DNA of 64,000 nt. Source: Bacteroidota bacterium. GTDB taxonomy: Bacteria > Bacteroidota > Rhodothermia > Rhodothermales > UBA10348. Numbering within the stretch: position 1 is the stretch's first letter; every line of letters begins with the position of its first letter. This document shows positions 52,043-60,776 of the stretch, one piece after another. The DNA is taken from positions 1 to 64,000 of the forward strand of contig JAJCYP010000049.1 in assembly GCA_029262855.1 (NCBI GenBank), given 5' to 3'. The notes below the pieces were generated by a model. That model searched no databases. It was not told the DNA's origin and saw nothing but the letters and a program-made list of their open reading frames with translations. The position numbers and the translations under genes were made by a program.

Positions 52043-53248
52043 CTATCGCCCGAACGGCAATCGATTCACGGCGAGGATTCCGTTGCTCATGACGGCGAGC
52101 ACGTCCTGGACGTGCCGAATGTCCTCCAACGGATTTCCGCCCAGCACAACCAGGTCAGCCTCATAACCGATGGCAATGCGTGCAATCCGCCCCTCGAGTC
52201 CCAGAAGTTCGGCCGCTGTCGTAGTGGCCGACTGCAGCGCCTCCAGTGGGGTCATTCCCAGTCGCGCGAAATTGGCGATCTCCGTTCCAACCCGGGCGAT
52301 GCTCCCCGGACCGTAGCCGGTATCTGTACTCGCCACCACCGGAATGCCCATTGCCAGTGCCGCACCGATGGCCCGCTCCAGGTTCGGGAGCATGTGCTGA
52401 GCCCGAATGATCAGCACGGGATCGTCGTAGTCGCCGCCTGGCTGAAGCAGGTCCTGAACGATGGTGTAAGTGGGCACCAGATACGTACCTCGCTCCTTCA
52501 TCAGTGCCAGGGTCTCGTCGGTCAGGTAGGTGCCGTGTTCGACGCTGCGGGCTCCCGCCAGCACCGCAGCCCGAGCGCCCTCGTCCCCGTGCGCGTGGAC
52601 GAGAACGGACTTTCCTCCCTTCGCGGCCTCATCGACGACGACGCGTAGTTGAGTCTCCGTGTAGACCTGCTTCCGAGGATCGGTGTTGGGCAAACCCGCG
52701 CGTTCTGTTGCCCGCGTCTTGATCCAATCCACCCCGCGATCAATGTTGACGCGTACGATCTGGCGCAGCTCTGCTTCGGTATTGATTCCCCGGTAGAGCT
52801 GGGCGAGTCGGGGGTCGCCGAGAATCCGGTCCCCCGGATCGGGAGTCACGAAGGAGCCGGCAGCCATGACCTCCGGGCCGGGCAGGACCCTCTCACGAAC
52901 CATCTGACGAAGCGTAACATCCTGATAGGCCGACGTGTTCGCGCTCCTCGCCGTCGTCACTCCCGAGGACAGCGCCCGCCTCATGCCTGCAACCGTGGCG
53001 ATGTGCGCATGCGCGTCGATGTAGCCCGGCACAAGCCAACGACCCTCGAGATCCACACGAACGGCCGCCTCCGGGACGGCGATTTCGGCCCCGTATCCCG
53101 TTATGAGCCCGTCCTCGACAAGGAGGGTGGCGCCCCTGGTCACCTCGCCCGTGCCAGGGTCCAGGATGTTGGCGTTAAGGAAAGCCGTTTGCGCCGAAAC
53201 GGGCGTCGTGGCAAGGAAAAAACAGGCCAGGAGGATTGCGCGGTGCAT
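52043..53248 (-). CDS. Secreted amidohydrolase (imidazolonepropionase-like)
   Basis: 401 residues; ATG 53248 begins a signal peptide (ILLACFFLATTPVSAQ). Metal ligands of the amidohydrolase superfamily: HAH in YIDAHAHI, candidate carbamylated Lys in VDWIKTRATE, His in VLVHAHGDEG and SVEHGTYL, and Asp in ASTDTGYG; YEADLVVLGGNPLEDI is the usual C-terminal strand. Hydrolyses an amide, ester or peptide bond in the periplasm; relatives include dipeptidases. Diverges from the gluconate-dehydrogenase-like cassette. Confidence 0.88.
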   Translation of the reverse strand: MHRAILLACFFLATTPVSAQTAFLNANILDPGTGEVTRGATLLVEDGLITGYGAEIAVPEAAVRVDLEGRWLVPGYIDAHAHIATVAGMRRALSSGVTTARSANTSAYQDVTLRQMVRERVLPGPEVMAAGSFVTPDPGDRILGDPRLAQLYRGINTEAELRQIVRVNIDRGVDWIKTRATERAGLPNTDPRKQVYTETQLRVVVDEAAKGGKSVLVHAHGDEGARAAVLAGARSVEHGTYLTDETLALMKERGTYLVPTYTIVQDLLQPGGDYDDPVLIIRAQHMLPNLERAIGAALAMGIPVVASTDTGYGPGSIARVGTEIANFARLGMTPLEALQSATTTAAELLGLEGRIARIAIGYEADLVVLGGNPLEDIRHVQDVLAVMSNGILAVNRLPFGR

Positions 53249-53414
53249 GACCAGTCGGGTGGTTGAACAGTGAACATACGGGACCGGCGTTTCTGTGTCG
53301 GCGCGCGCGGTTCGCCGAGGCGAGCGCGGTTGACGGGCGGCCACGGCCGGGCTTTTCTTGTTGCGCCAATCGACGCATGACTGCTACTCTCTCACTTCCC
53401 TACCCCCAAACGCT

Positions 53415-53990
53415 GTGAGCACCCGCCGATCATTTCTGAAGTCCTCCGCGGCCGCTGTTGGCGGCTCATGGGCCTTCGTTGGCGCCCCGGCCGCCCTCGC
53501 CATTTTTGACCTGGCCTGTTCAAACCGGGCGGCGGGTCTGTTTGCGGTCCTTTCCGAGGCTGAGGCCGCCGAGATCGAAGCGCTGACCGCAGTGATAGTC
53601 CCGTCGGACGCCACCGGCCCCGGCGCCCGAGAGGCCGGCGTGGTCTGGTATGTGGATGCGGCACTTTCGCAGGATCACGAGGAACTGGCCTATGTCCGTG
53701 CCGAATTGAGCAACCTGGCCGTCACCGTCAGCGACGCCCACGGCGTTGCAGCCTTGGTCGACCTGACGCCTGACCAGCAGCTGGCCATCGCTCGCTCCAT
53801 TCAGGACACGGAGTTTTTCGACGCCATGCGGGACGCGACGCTGACCGGAATGCTCGCCAATCCCAAACATGGCGGCAATCGCGACAAGCTCGGATGGCAA
53901 CTCATCGGGTTTGACGACCGGCACGCCTGGCAACCACCATTTGGACATTACGATGCACCCTTCCATGCGAGTCCTCCTACCGACAGTTAG
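53415..53990 (+). CDS. Gluconate 2-dehydrogenase subunit 3-like protein (Tat-exported)
   Basis: 191 residues from GTG 53415, giving STRRSFLKSSAAAVGG, a twin-arginine signal. LSEAEAAEIEALTAVIVPSD is the family signature; GMLANPKHGGNRDKLGWQLIGF follows. This small subunit pairs with GMC-type flavoprotein dehydrogenases and carries them through the Tat pathway. The matching GMC subunit lies two genes downstream, with a RidA lipoprotein in between that overlaps its end. Confidence 0.85.
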   Translation: MSTRRSFLKSSAAAVGGSWAFVGAPAALAIFDLACSNRAAGLFAVLSEAEAAEIEALTAVIVPSDATGPGAREAGVVWYVDAALSQDHEELAYVRAELSNLAVTVSDAHGVAALVDLTPDQQLAIARSIQDTEFFDAMRDATLTGMLANPKHGGNRDKLGWQLIGFDDRHAWQPPFGHYDAPFHASPPTDS

Positions 53991-54402
53991 TCTCCTTCTC
54001 GTTGCCGGGTGCACGCAACCCGCCGCCCAGGAGACCCCCCAGCCCGATATCGAGCACTACGCCTTCGGCGGTACGGCCCCTCTGTCCGAGGCCGTCCGGG
54101 TCGGTAACGTGATCTACCTCTCGGGCAAGCTTGGCATCGGACGTGATATGCCCAGAGGAATCGAACCGGAAACCCGCCTGGCGATGGAGAACATCAAGTC
54201 CTCTCTCGCTGAGAAGGGCGCAACCATGGCTGACGTCGTGAAGTGCACCGTCTTCCTGGCCGACATGGCCGAGTGGGGCGCCATGAACGAGGTCTACCGG
54301 ACCTACTTCCCGGAAAACCCGCCCGCCAGGAGTGCGGTGGGGGCCAACGGTCTCGCTGCCGACGCCCGAGTCGAGATCGAGTGCATTGCGGTGCGGAGTT
54401 AG
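53953..54402 (+). CDS. RidA-family lipoprotein
   Basis: 149 residues from ATG 53953 (next in-frame ATG 53965), overlapping the end of the subunit 3 gene by 38 bp. Lipobox SLLLVAGC. The RidA/YjgF fold follows: GNVIYLSGKLGIG, RLAMENIKSSLAEKGATMAD, VFLADMAEWGAMNEVYRTYF, and the conserved Arg in PARSAVGANGL with a late Glu (VEIECIAV). RidA deaminates reactive enamines/imines in the cytoplasm, but this copy is exported as a lipoprotein, so its role probably differs. Confidence 0.88.
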   Translation: MHPSMRVLLPTVSLLLVAGCTQPAAQETPQPDIEHYAFGGTAPLSEAVRVGNVIYLSGKLGIGRDMPRGIEPETRLAMENIKSSLAEKGATMADVVKCTVFLADMAEWGAMNEVYRTYFPENPPARSAVGANGLAADARVEIECIAVRS

Positions 54403-54405
54403 CCT

Positions 54406-56049
54406 GTGACTTCCCGGAGGTATTCCCTGAATGACGAGGTTGATTTCGTCGTCATCGGCTCCGGTGCCGCTGGCGGTGTGATGGCCAAGGAGTTGTCTGA
54501 GGGCGGGTTTTCGGTCGTAGTGCTTGAGCAGGGCCCCTATCTGAAGTCCGACGGGTTTCGCCATGACGAGATCGGCGGCCGCGCGGCGCGAGGTCTGGGG
54601 ACGCTGGACAACTACACGCCCCAGTCTTTCCGGACTTCTGTAGATGAAGAGCCGCAGCGTCGGGGCGTACTTCGTTACCTGCCCATGGTCGGCGGGACCA
54701 GCGTCCATTACACCGGCAATTTCTGGCGATTCCGGGAGATCGATTTCATCGAGCGGTCGCTGTTTGGACCCGTGGCTGGCACCGGCATCGAGGACTGGCC
54801 CATCACCTACGCCGACCTGGAGCCGTACTACACGAAGGTGGATTGGGAGGTGGGTGTCTCAGGCGGACCGAACCACTTTGATCCGCCCCGTTCACGTCCG
54901 TATCCGATGCGGCCCATGCCCATCAAGAGTTCCGGCGTGCTCTTCAAGGAGGCCTGTGAAAAGCTCGGCCTTCACCCGGGGCCGGCCCCGATGGCGATTC
55001 TGTCGGAGCCGTATGACGGCCGGTCTCCCTGCATCCATTGCGGGTTCTGCATGGGGAACGGATGCGAGGTCGACGCCAAGTCCTCCTCCCTCGTCTCCAT
55101 GATTCCCAAGGCCGAGGCTACCGGGAACTGCGAGATCAGGCCCCTGTGTACAGCATCCCGAATCGACACTAACGCCGACGGGAAGGTGACGCGGGTTGTC
55201 TATTTCGACCAGGATGGCCAAGAGGTAGCACAGCCATGCCGGGCTGCAGTAGTCTGCGCGAATGGGTGCGAGACGCCGCGTCTCCTCTTGATGTCCGATT
55301 CGGCCCAATTTCCCGACGGGCTCGCGAACTCAAGCGGGGCGGTGGGCAAGTACATCCTCGATAACGGCCAGGTACACGTGTACGGTCAGTTCGAGGAGCC
55401 CATGAACGAGTTCAAGAGCATTCAGGTAACCCAGATCTGCTGGGACTACTACGACACCGATCCCAGGCGCGGCTTCTGGGGTGGTGGCGGCATGGATGCC
55501 CGATTCCAGTTTGGCCCCGTCAGCTTCGCCCGCAATGGGCTGCATCCCGATCAGCCGCGATGGGGATCGGAGTACAAACGGCTATTGAGCCGCTACTACA
55601 ATCGCACGATCGACGTCAACGGACACACGACTATTGTGCCTGTCGAGACGAACAACCTCGTGCTCGATCGCGAGAATCCAGACCGGTACGGGCGTCCGGG
55701 ACTCATCGTGACACTCAAGGATCACCCGGACGACATCGCCGTGCAGGAGTTCTTCGTAGAACGCTGCAAGGAAATCGTGCAGGCCATGAACCCGACAGGG
55801 ATGTGGAGCAGGCCGGTCGGGACGCGCGGCGGGCAGGTCCACCTGCTCGGTACCTGTCGGATGGGAGATGATCCGACCACCTCGGTGATCGACAAATACC
55901 ATCGAGCCCACGATGTGCCGAATCTATTCCTGTGCGACGGTTCGAGTTTCGTGTCCTCGGGTCGCGGACAGCCTACGATGACCATCCAGGCGCTCGCCTT
56001 TCGAGCCGCCGATCACATGGCAGAGTTTGCGCGGCGCGGCGAGATTTAG
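54406..56049 (+). CDS. GMC-family FAD dehydrogenase (gluconate 2-dehydrogenase alpha-like)
   Basis: 547 residues from GTG 54406. FAD-binding VVIGSGAAGGVMAKELSEGG, MVGGTSVHYTGNFWR, GMC C-terminal LGTCRMGDDPTTSVID, and a GQPTMTIQALAFRAADH end. A cysteine cluster CIHCGFCMGNGC sits about 206-217, as in the gluconate/fructose dehydrogenase family where it may bind iron-sulphur. No signal peptide of its own; it would be carried by the Tat-dependent small subunit. No multihaem cytochrome subunit is adjacent. Confidence 0.9.
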   Translation: MTSRRYSLNDEVDFVVIGSGAAGGVMAKELSEGGFSVVVLEQGPYLKSDGFRHDEIGGRAARGLGTLDNYTPQSFRTSVDEEPQRRGVLRYLPMVGGTSVHYTGNFWRFREIDFIERSLFGPVAGTGIEDWPITYADLEPYYTKVDWEVGVSGGPNHFDPPRSRPYPMRPMPIKSSGVLFKEACEKLGLHPGPAPMAILSEPYDGRSPCIHCGFCMGNGCEVDAKSSSLVSMIPKAEATGNCEIRPLCTASRIDTNADGKVTRVVYFDQDGQEVAQPCRAAVVCANGCETPRLLLMSDSAQFPDGLANSSGAVGKYILDNGQVHVYGQFEEPMNEFKSIQVTQICWDYYDTDPRRGFWGGGGMDARFQFGPVSFARNGLHPDQPRWGSEYKRLLSRYYNRTIDVNGHTTIVPVETNNLVLDRENPDRYGRPGLIVTLKDHPDDIAVQEFFVERCKEIVQAMNPTGMWSRPVGTRGGQVHLLGTCRMGDDPTTSVIDKYHRAHDVPNLFLCDGSSFVSSGRGQPTMTIQALAFRAADHMAEFARRGEI

Positions 56050-56066
56050 CCAGCGCAGTCGCGGGA

Positions 56067-56363
56067 TCAGGCCGCGGTGCGCATCCCCGGATTGACCAGC
56101 AGACGGACGGGCTCGTAGCCGCGATAGACCTGAAAAACGAGGCGATCTCCACGACGGACTTCGCGAATGTATCCCTGATCAAGCAGGGCAAGAATCGCGT
56201 TGGCGTGGCGCCTGTTGCGGCATTCGATGAGAAGCGCTGGCTGCTCATCGCGCAGTTCGGGCGAGTCGGGATTCTCCCAGATCAATTCCAGAACAGGAGC
56301 GACTTCGGATCCCAAACTTCCAAGGTTGACGGCCTCTTCTTCGGACAGATCTACGGCGTACAT
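56067..56363 (-). CDS. Hypothetical 98-residue protein
   Basis: From ATG 56363. Contains a wing-like region: RRHANAILALLDQGYIREVRRGDRL is split as NAILALLDQGYIREVRRGD, reminiscent of small winged-helix folds, then FQVYRGYEPVRLLVN. No family recognised. Convergent with the GMC gene, 17 bp apart. Codon pattern looks consistent with a real gene. Confidence 0.55.
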   Translation of the reverse strand: MYAVDLSEEEAVNLGSLGSEVAPVLELIWENPDSPELRDEQPALLIECRNRRHANAILALLDQGYIREVRRGDRLVFQVYRGYEPVRLLVNPGMRTAA

Positions 56364-56620
56364 ACACTTCGAGTTAGTGCTTGAACGCCATGCCCGCGTA
56401 GGTATGGCTGGGGTGTGATGTGCAACGCCTCCGGGGCGCGTACGCGGGCCGAGCTGTTGGGGGGCTCAACCGGACACTCCAAAAGGTATCGAAGGCTTTG
56501 GGCGACCCTTAAGCGCTTCCCGAAAATATTCTCAGTCGTCTGCCGGGCATTCTTCGGCGGGAGTTGCCCGTCCCGAATGAAGCGTCGGATGTTCCTGTAC
56601 GAGGCCGCGGACCTCGAGAT

Positions 56621-57631
56621 CTACTTCGACGCGTCGAGGACGATGCGGTACCGGGCGTTGCCAGCATGCAGGTGCTCCAGCGCGTCATTGACGTCGGACA
56701 GACCAAACGACTCGGTGACCGGAGCGATGTCATGCCTGGCGCAGAAGTCGAGCATCCGCGCTGTGGTGGCCGGGCTTCCCAGAGGAGATGCCGAGATCTG
56801 CTTCTGACCCGGGAGTAGCTGGAACACCGACGCGGATACGGGCTCAGGGACCGCCCCGACAAAGTGCAGTCTGCCGTTTGGCTTCAATGCAGCGATGTAG
56901 GCGCCCCAATCGAGGCTGACGTTGGCCGTCACGAGAATGAAGTCGAGGCTGCCGGCGACGGCACCGATGGCCTCCGGGTCACGCGAGTTCACGATGTGGT
57001 GGGCACCAAGACGGCGTGCCTCCTCAGATTTGGCCGGGTTGCTCGAGAACGCGGTGACTTCGCAGCCCCACTTGTTCAGGAACTGCAGCGCCATGTGACC
57101 GAGTCCACCGATGCCGACGACGCCGACCCGGTCGGTCGGCTTCACGCCGAAACCGTCGATGGGACCGAACACGGTGATCCCGCCGCAGAAGAGCGGACCG
57201 GCCTTGGCGGCGTCGACACCTTCGGGAAGGGCAATCGCCCATTCTGCGCTGCAGCGGACCTTGTCGGCGAAGCCACCGAATCGACCGACAACCGTGCCCT
57301 CAACTGAGGCGCAGAGATTGTGGGATCCGGTCATGCACTGCTCGCACGTCATGCAGGACGAACTGTACCATCCCAGGCCCACCGTTTGACCGATCGTCAG
57401 GTGAGAGACATGGTCGCCAATCGCCCGAATCGTGCCGGTCACCTCGTGGCCGGGGACGAAGGGATACTGCGTCATCTGCCAGTGATTCTCCAGCATGGAG
57501 AGATCGGAGTGACAGATTCCACAGAAGGCGATGTCGATGTCGACCTGATGCGGGCCCAGGTCACCGAGTTCGAATGAAAAGGGCTCGAGGCGGCCTCCGG
57601 GCTCGGTGGCGGCGTATGCGTTGACGGTCAT
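56621..57631 (-). CDS. Zinc-dependent alcohol dehydrogenase
   Basis: 336 residues; ATG 57631 chosen (MTVNAYAATEPG). Catalytic Zn ligands Cys in CGICHSD and GHE in VPGHEVTG; structural Zn from four cysteines in CMTCEQCMTGSHNLC; NAD(P)-binding VGVVGIGGLGHMALQF. Resembles the cinnamyl/YahK-type aldehyde reductases that are NADP-dependent. Cytoplasmic. The upstream sirtuin gene ends 89 bp before its start on the same strand. Confidence 0.92.
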   Translation of the reverse strand: MTVNAYAATEPGGRLEPFSFELGDLGPHQVDIDIAFCGICHSDLSMLENHWQMTQYPFVPGHEVTGTIRAIGDHVSHLTIGQTVGLGWYSSSCMTCEQCMTGSHNLCASVEGTVVGRFGGFADKVRCSAEWAIALPEGVDAAKAGPLFCGGITVFGPIDGFGVKPTDRVGVVGIGGLGHMALQFLNKWGCEVTAFSSNPAKSEEARRLGAHHIVNSRDPEAIGAVAGSLDFILVTANVSLDWGAYIAALKPNGRLHFVGAVPEPVSASVFQLLPGQKQISASPLGSPATTARMLDFCARHDIAPVTESFGLSDVNDALEHLHAGNARYRIVLDASK

Positions 57632-57720
57632 GGACAGGTGATTTATTGACCCCCGGGCACCACGCAACCACGTGGCACCACAAGCCGGGGTGGAGGTTAC
57701 GGCCGCGGAGGCGCCCGTGC

Positions 57721-58452
57721 TCACCATCCTCGCCCGGTCGCCACCATTTCCACCAATTTCGGCAAGGTCCCTCCGCTCGGACCCAGCACCACCTCGTCCA
57801 TCCGATCCGCAATCGCCGAGTGCTGCACATTGAACTCCGCGCAGTAGACGCCCGCCTCTGCGGCCGCCAGCGGAAGTCCCGCAGCCGGATAGACGACAGC
57901 ACTGGTCCCAATCGACAGAAACACGTCCGCCGAGACCGCGGCCTGCAGTCCGGCCTCAAAGGCTCCTTCGGGCAGCATCTCGCCGAACCAAACCACGTCC
58001 GGCCGGATCAGACCGCTACAGATCGGGCAGTGCCCAATCGACAGTTCCGCATCGTCCGCGGGACGGCGACAGGAAGCGCAGTAGTTGCGCGTCAGGTTGC
58101 CGTGCAGTTCGATTATGTTCTGGGACCCCGCCTCGTGATGCAGGTTGTCGACGTTCTGGGTGATGACGGTGAACTCGTCCAGCATGGCCTCCAGGCGAGC
58201 CAATGCCAGGTGGCCCGGGTTCGGCTGCGCCTCCTCGACAATCTCTCGTCGGTGTCTGTACCAGCCCTGGACCAGCTCGGGATTGGCCAGGAAGGCATCC
58301 ATGCTTGCCAGCTCTTCGGGCCTCATAGTCGCCCAGAGGCCGCCTGGATCGCGGAAGGTGGCGATTCCGCTTTCCGCGCTCATACCTGCGCCCGTGAGCA
58401 CGGCCACGCTGTTGGCGTGGGTCAGCCGTTCGATGAGACGGGCCGAAAACAT
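57721..58452 (-). CDS. cobB: Sir2-family NAD-dependent protein deacylase (class III-like)
   Basis: 243 residues from ATG 58452. NAD-binding LTGAGMSAESGIATFRD, catalytic His in IIELHGNL after TQNVDNLHHE, and a zinc site of two CxxC pairs (CASCRRP and CPICSG). The GWYRHRREI segment carries Tyr-x-x-Arg, the pair that binds succinyl or malonyl lysine in SIRT5/CobB, so it is probably a desuccinylase/demalonylase as well as deacetylase. Cytoplasmic. Confidence 0.9.
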   Translation of the reverse strand: MFSARLIERLTHANSVAVLTGAGMSAESGIATFRDPGGLWATMRPEELASMDAFLANPELVQGWYRHRREIVEEAQPNPGHLALARLEAMLDEFTVITQNVDNLHHEAGSQNIIELHGNLTRNYCASCRRPADDAELSIGHCPICSGLIRPDVVWFGEMLPEGAFEAGLQAAVSADVFLSIGTSAVVYPAAGLPLAAAEAGVYCAEFNVQHSAIADRMDEVVLGPSGGTLPKLVEMVATGRGW

Positions 58453-58522
58453 GGGGGATGTTACGACACGATGGGCTGACAGCCGGAAGGGCAAACTCAG
58501 AATCTTCAGGGCCAGTCCGCGT

Positions 58523-58762
58523 CTAGCACGCCCCCTCACGAAACACGATCGGCTCCGCAGCCGCCAACCCACCACGAAGCACAGCTGAAACCGCTGCCTG
58601 GAGTTTCGGCCACCCCTCAAATACGGGTGACACGCCGCATTCGGTCGGGAGTGCGTGTATGCCCGAATTTGCCTGAAGTGTCAAGGCAGGAGCCGAACTA
58701 TTCGAGACATCCAATGCCAGGGCCGCGAGGGCCAGCAGCAGTAGGGCAAGAAGGGATTTCAT
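58523..58762 (-). CDS. Possible small secreted protein
   Basis: 79 residues starting with a signal-peptide-like run (MKSLLALLLLALAALALD) and ending in Cys. No homology recognised. It lies just upstream of the sirtuin gene on the same strand. Short length and lack of a clear ribosome binding site make it uncertain. Confidence 0.35.
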   Translation of the reverse strand: MKSLLALLLLALAALALDVSNSSAPALTLQANSGIHALPTECGVSPVFEGWPKLQAAVSAVLRGGLAAAEPIVFREGAC

Positions 58763-58873
58763 GGCGAGTAGGGGTTTGCGTCACCTAATCACAATGAAGG
58801 TCATATGAAGCCGCGCCTTGTCACCCAATAAGCACTCTGATGTAAAGAAAATGTCATTTGTAGGCGCTGGGCA

Positions 58874-59284
58874 TCACGCCGCGGCCAACCACTGTCCCGG
58901 AGCCATCACCTCCACCGGACATCCTCGAAAGTCCCTGACGTTTCGGGTGATGATGGCCTGGCACCCCGCAGCCAAAGCACACTCAACAATCGTATCGTCC
59001 TCAAAATCACGGCCTCCCCGCAGCACCGCTCGGCGCACGATCACTGCATCCACAGGCTGGACCGAGAAGCGCTGGGCCAGATCCGCCAAGTCTTTGCGGA
59101 TCGTCTCTTCGGAGAACGCTCGCCGTCCGAAGTAATAGACGGTCGTCAGCGAGCAGGAAGAAACGACCCCTCCGATCGAGCCGGACTCAACTCGCGAAAA
59201 CAGTTCCAGGGCATCGTCGGCAAATGGCGCGCGGTTCAGGAGCGCATCAAGCAGGACGTTGGTGTCGAAAAGGATCCTGGACAT
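58874..59284 (-). CDS. PIN-domain toxin
   Basis: 136 residues. PIN acidic residues: Asp7 in ILFDTNVLLDALL, Glu in the FSEETIRKDL region, and DFEDDTIVECALAAGCQAII with two more Asp, then ITRNVRDF. Predicted Mg-dependent RNase. The antitoxin gene ends 2 bp before its start. Part of a patch of addiction-type modules. Confidence 0.9.
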   Translation of the reverse strand: MSRILFDTNVLLDALLNRAPFADDALELFSRVESGSIGGVVSSCSLTTVYYFGRRAFSEETIRKDLADLAQRFSVQPVDAVIVRRAVLRGGRDFEDDTIVECALAAGCQAIITRNVRDFRGCPVEVMAPGQWLAAA

Positions 59285-59286
59285 GC

Positions 59287-59547
59287 TCAGCGGACACCAC
59301 CATGCTTCCGGATCAGGTCATTCCAGATGTCCTCGTCCGAAGGCTGCTCTATCGGTCTCCGCGACCGGAGTCGGGAGGTTAGCTCTCCCTCCGAGCGCAC
59401 CACCTGATCGACGACCAGCCGCGTGAAATATCCCGCCACGAGCTTCGAGAGCGAGGTGCCATTCGACGCGGCATACGCCTTTGTCCGCTCGATCAGGTCT
59501 GAGTCAACTCGCAGGGTAAGCTTCACGGGCGTTGAGAGGCGCGGCAT
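59287..59547 (-). CDS. RHH-type antitoxin (DUF6364-like)
   Basis: 86 residues; ATG 59547 begins MPRLSTPVKLTLRVDSDLIE, a ribbon-helix-helix strand and helix (RTKAYAASNGTSLSKLVAGY). The C-terminal tail (EQPSDEDIWNDLIRKHGGVR) would contact the PIN toxin. A perfect inverted repeat directly upstream of the ATG is its likely binding site. Confidence 0.85.
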   Translation of the reverse strand: MPRLSTPVKLTLRVDSDLIERTKAYAASNGTSLSKLVAGYFTRLVVDQVVRSEGELTSRLRSRRPIEQPSDEDIWNDLIRKHGGVR

Positions 59548-59580
59548 TGTACGTATATGTATTCGATTGGTATACGTACA
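59548..59580. promoter_or_regulatory. Inverted-repeat operator of the PIN/RHH module
   Basis: TGTACGTAT and ATACGTACA form a perfect 9-bp inverted repeat with a 15-nt spacer, adjoining the antitoxin start codon. RHH antitoxins bind such repeats to repress their own operon, so autoregulation is likely. Confidence 0.7.
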
Positions 59581-59717
59581 TGCTTTGGGGCGCGCTGTTT
59601 CCCCCATAGAGGGCTAGACGGGCGGCGTGTAACGCAGTCCAGATTCCGCGCCACCAGAATTAGTAGTCGACGTCGCCCAACCCATCCCAGAGACGCAGCT
59701 CCGTGTTTTTGGTTGAC

Positions 59718-59832
59718 CTACAGCCCCGTTATGCGAATCAGCCTGGTCTTGGTCTCAGGCGGCCAGGCGGTGAACGCCACCCGATCTCCGTCCGGATGTA
59801 TTGCGAAACCCGAGAGTCGATGGTAGTTTCGC
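59718..59832 (-). pseudogene. C-terminal relic of a TolB/WD40-like propeller protein
   Basis: A minus-strand frame reads TIWRNYHRLSGFAIHPDGDR, then VAFTAWPPETKTRLIRITGL and TAG. GFAIHPDGxRVAF is typical of the PD40/TolB beta-propeller repeat. An in-frame stop lies just upstream, so only the last blade remains. Confidence 0.45.
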
Positions 59833-59932
59833 CAGATTGTGGGAGGGTTTTGTCACGGCGATGTCATGGCCGGGGTTGTCGTTGCATTACCGCTCTGAAC
59901 GGCCTCCACCTGATAAAGCGCCTGGCGAGGCA

Positions 59933-60193
59933 ATGCCACAGATTTCGGAGTTTTGCGGTATCGCTGTGTACATGTACTATCGTGATCATCAGCCCCCGCA
60001 TTTCCACGTTGAATATGGAGGGCAATGGGCGACGATCAGCATCGATGGCCAGAAACTCATTCGCGGGGTGATTCCCAGACGCGCCAGCCGCATGGTGAGG
60101 AAGTGGGCGGCGGAACAAGAGTCCGCGCTTCGCGAAGACGGGGAACTTGCCCGCCAGCGAAAGCCTCTAAAGCGGATAAAACCGTTGCCCTGA
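59933..60193 (+). CDS. DUF4160 protein (toxin-antitoxin-like pair)
   Basis: 86 residues from ATG 59933. Family motif GIAVYMYYRDHQPPHFHVEYGG is split as VYMYYRDHQPPHFHVEYG, followed by a basic tail (RQRKPLKRIKPLP). DUF4160 is often followed by DUF2442, as here 3 bp downstream; the pair is proposed as a toxin-antitoxin-like system, though activity is not established in general. Confidence 0.85.
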   Translation: MPQISEFCGIAVYMYYRDHQPPHFHVEYGGQWATISIDGQKLIRGVIPRRASRMVRKWAAEQESALREDGELARQRKPLKRIKPLP

Positions 60194-60196
60194 GTC

Positions 60197-60451
60197 ATGA
60201 CCGACGTCCTGATTATCACTGACGCCGAACTGGTCGGCGAATTCCTCCTCCGGGTCCGGTTCAACGATGGAGTTGAGAAGACTGTTGACGTTCACCCCCT
60301 CCTGGACGGACCCATCTTCGAGCCGCTGAAGGACCCCGCGTTTTTCGGCCGGGTGTACATGGACAAACGCGCCGGCACCGTGACCTGGCCCAACGGGGCG
60401 GATTTTGCGCCGGAGGCGCTTTGGGAGCTGCCGGATCTGGCCAAGGGCTGA
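60197..60451 (+). CDS. DUF2442 protein
   Basis: 84 residues. VRFNDGVEKTVDVHPLLDGP and the end GTVTWPNGADFAPEALWEL are the family signature. It partners the DUF4160 gene 3 bp upstream. Small, cytoplasmic, possibly a nucleic-acid binding partner. Confidence 0.88.
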   Translation: MTDVLIITDAELVGEFLLRVRFNDGVEKTVDVHPLLDGPIFEPLKDPAFFGRVYMDKRAGTVTWPNGADFAPEALWELPDLAKG

Positions 60452-60776
60452 GCAGGTGTCAATTCGTCGCGGGATTCCGTTCCCCGTGGAGCTTCCCAAC
60501 GACGTAACACAGGAAGCGATCTCAAGCGCACCCGAAGGAGAGCTCACCTCCTACGACTCCGTGGAAAGCTAAACGCCGATCTCCCCCGCTAATTGATCCC
60601 GACTCAGAGCGGCGGGTCGGTCCGAGGGTTTCCTGGGTCGAATCCCGCCCGCCCCCGTGTACCAGGCCCGCCCGTTGCGAGCTGACGAGAAATGGCTCTA
60701 GTAGAGAGTCGGGGCCACAGAATTGGGGAACCGCCAGTCGGCAGCAGTGTAACGCATAACGTTCGTCGTTCTAATT
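60452..60776. other. Non-coding stretch before higB
   Basis: No gene is convincing here. A TCGAATCCCG-type sequence near 60638-60650 resembles a tRNA T-arm, but the remaining cloverleaf is absent. The last 60 bases presumably hold the higBA promoter. Confidence 0.4.

Noticed and set aside
56415-56807. Plus-strand ORF of 130 codons
   Set aside because: Mostly antisense to the alcohol dehydrogenase gene with no protein-like features.
60610-60660. Possible tRNA remnant (TCGAATCCCG)
   Set aside because: Only a T-arm-like string; no acceptor, D or anticodon stem could be paired.
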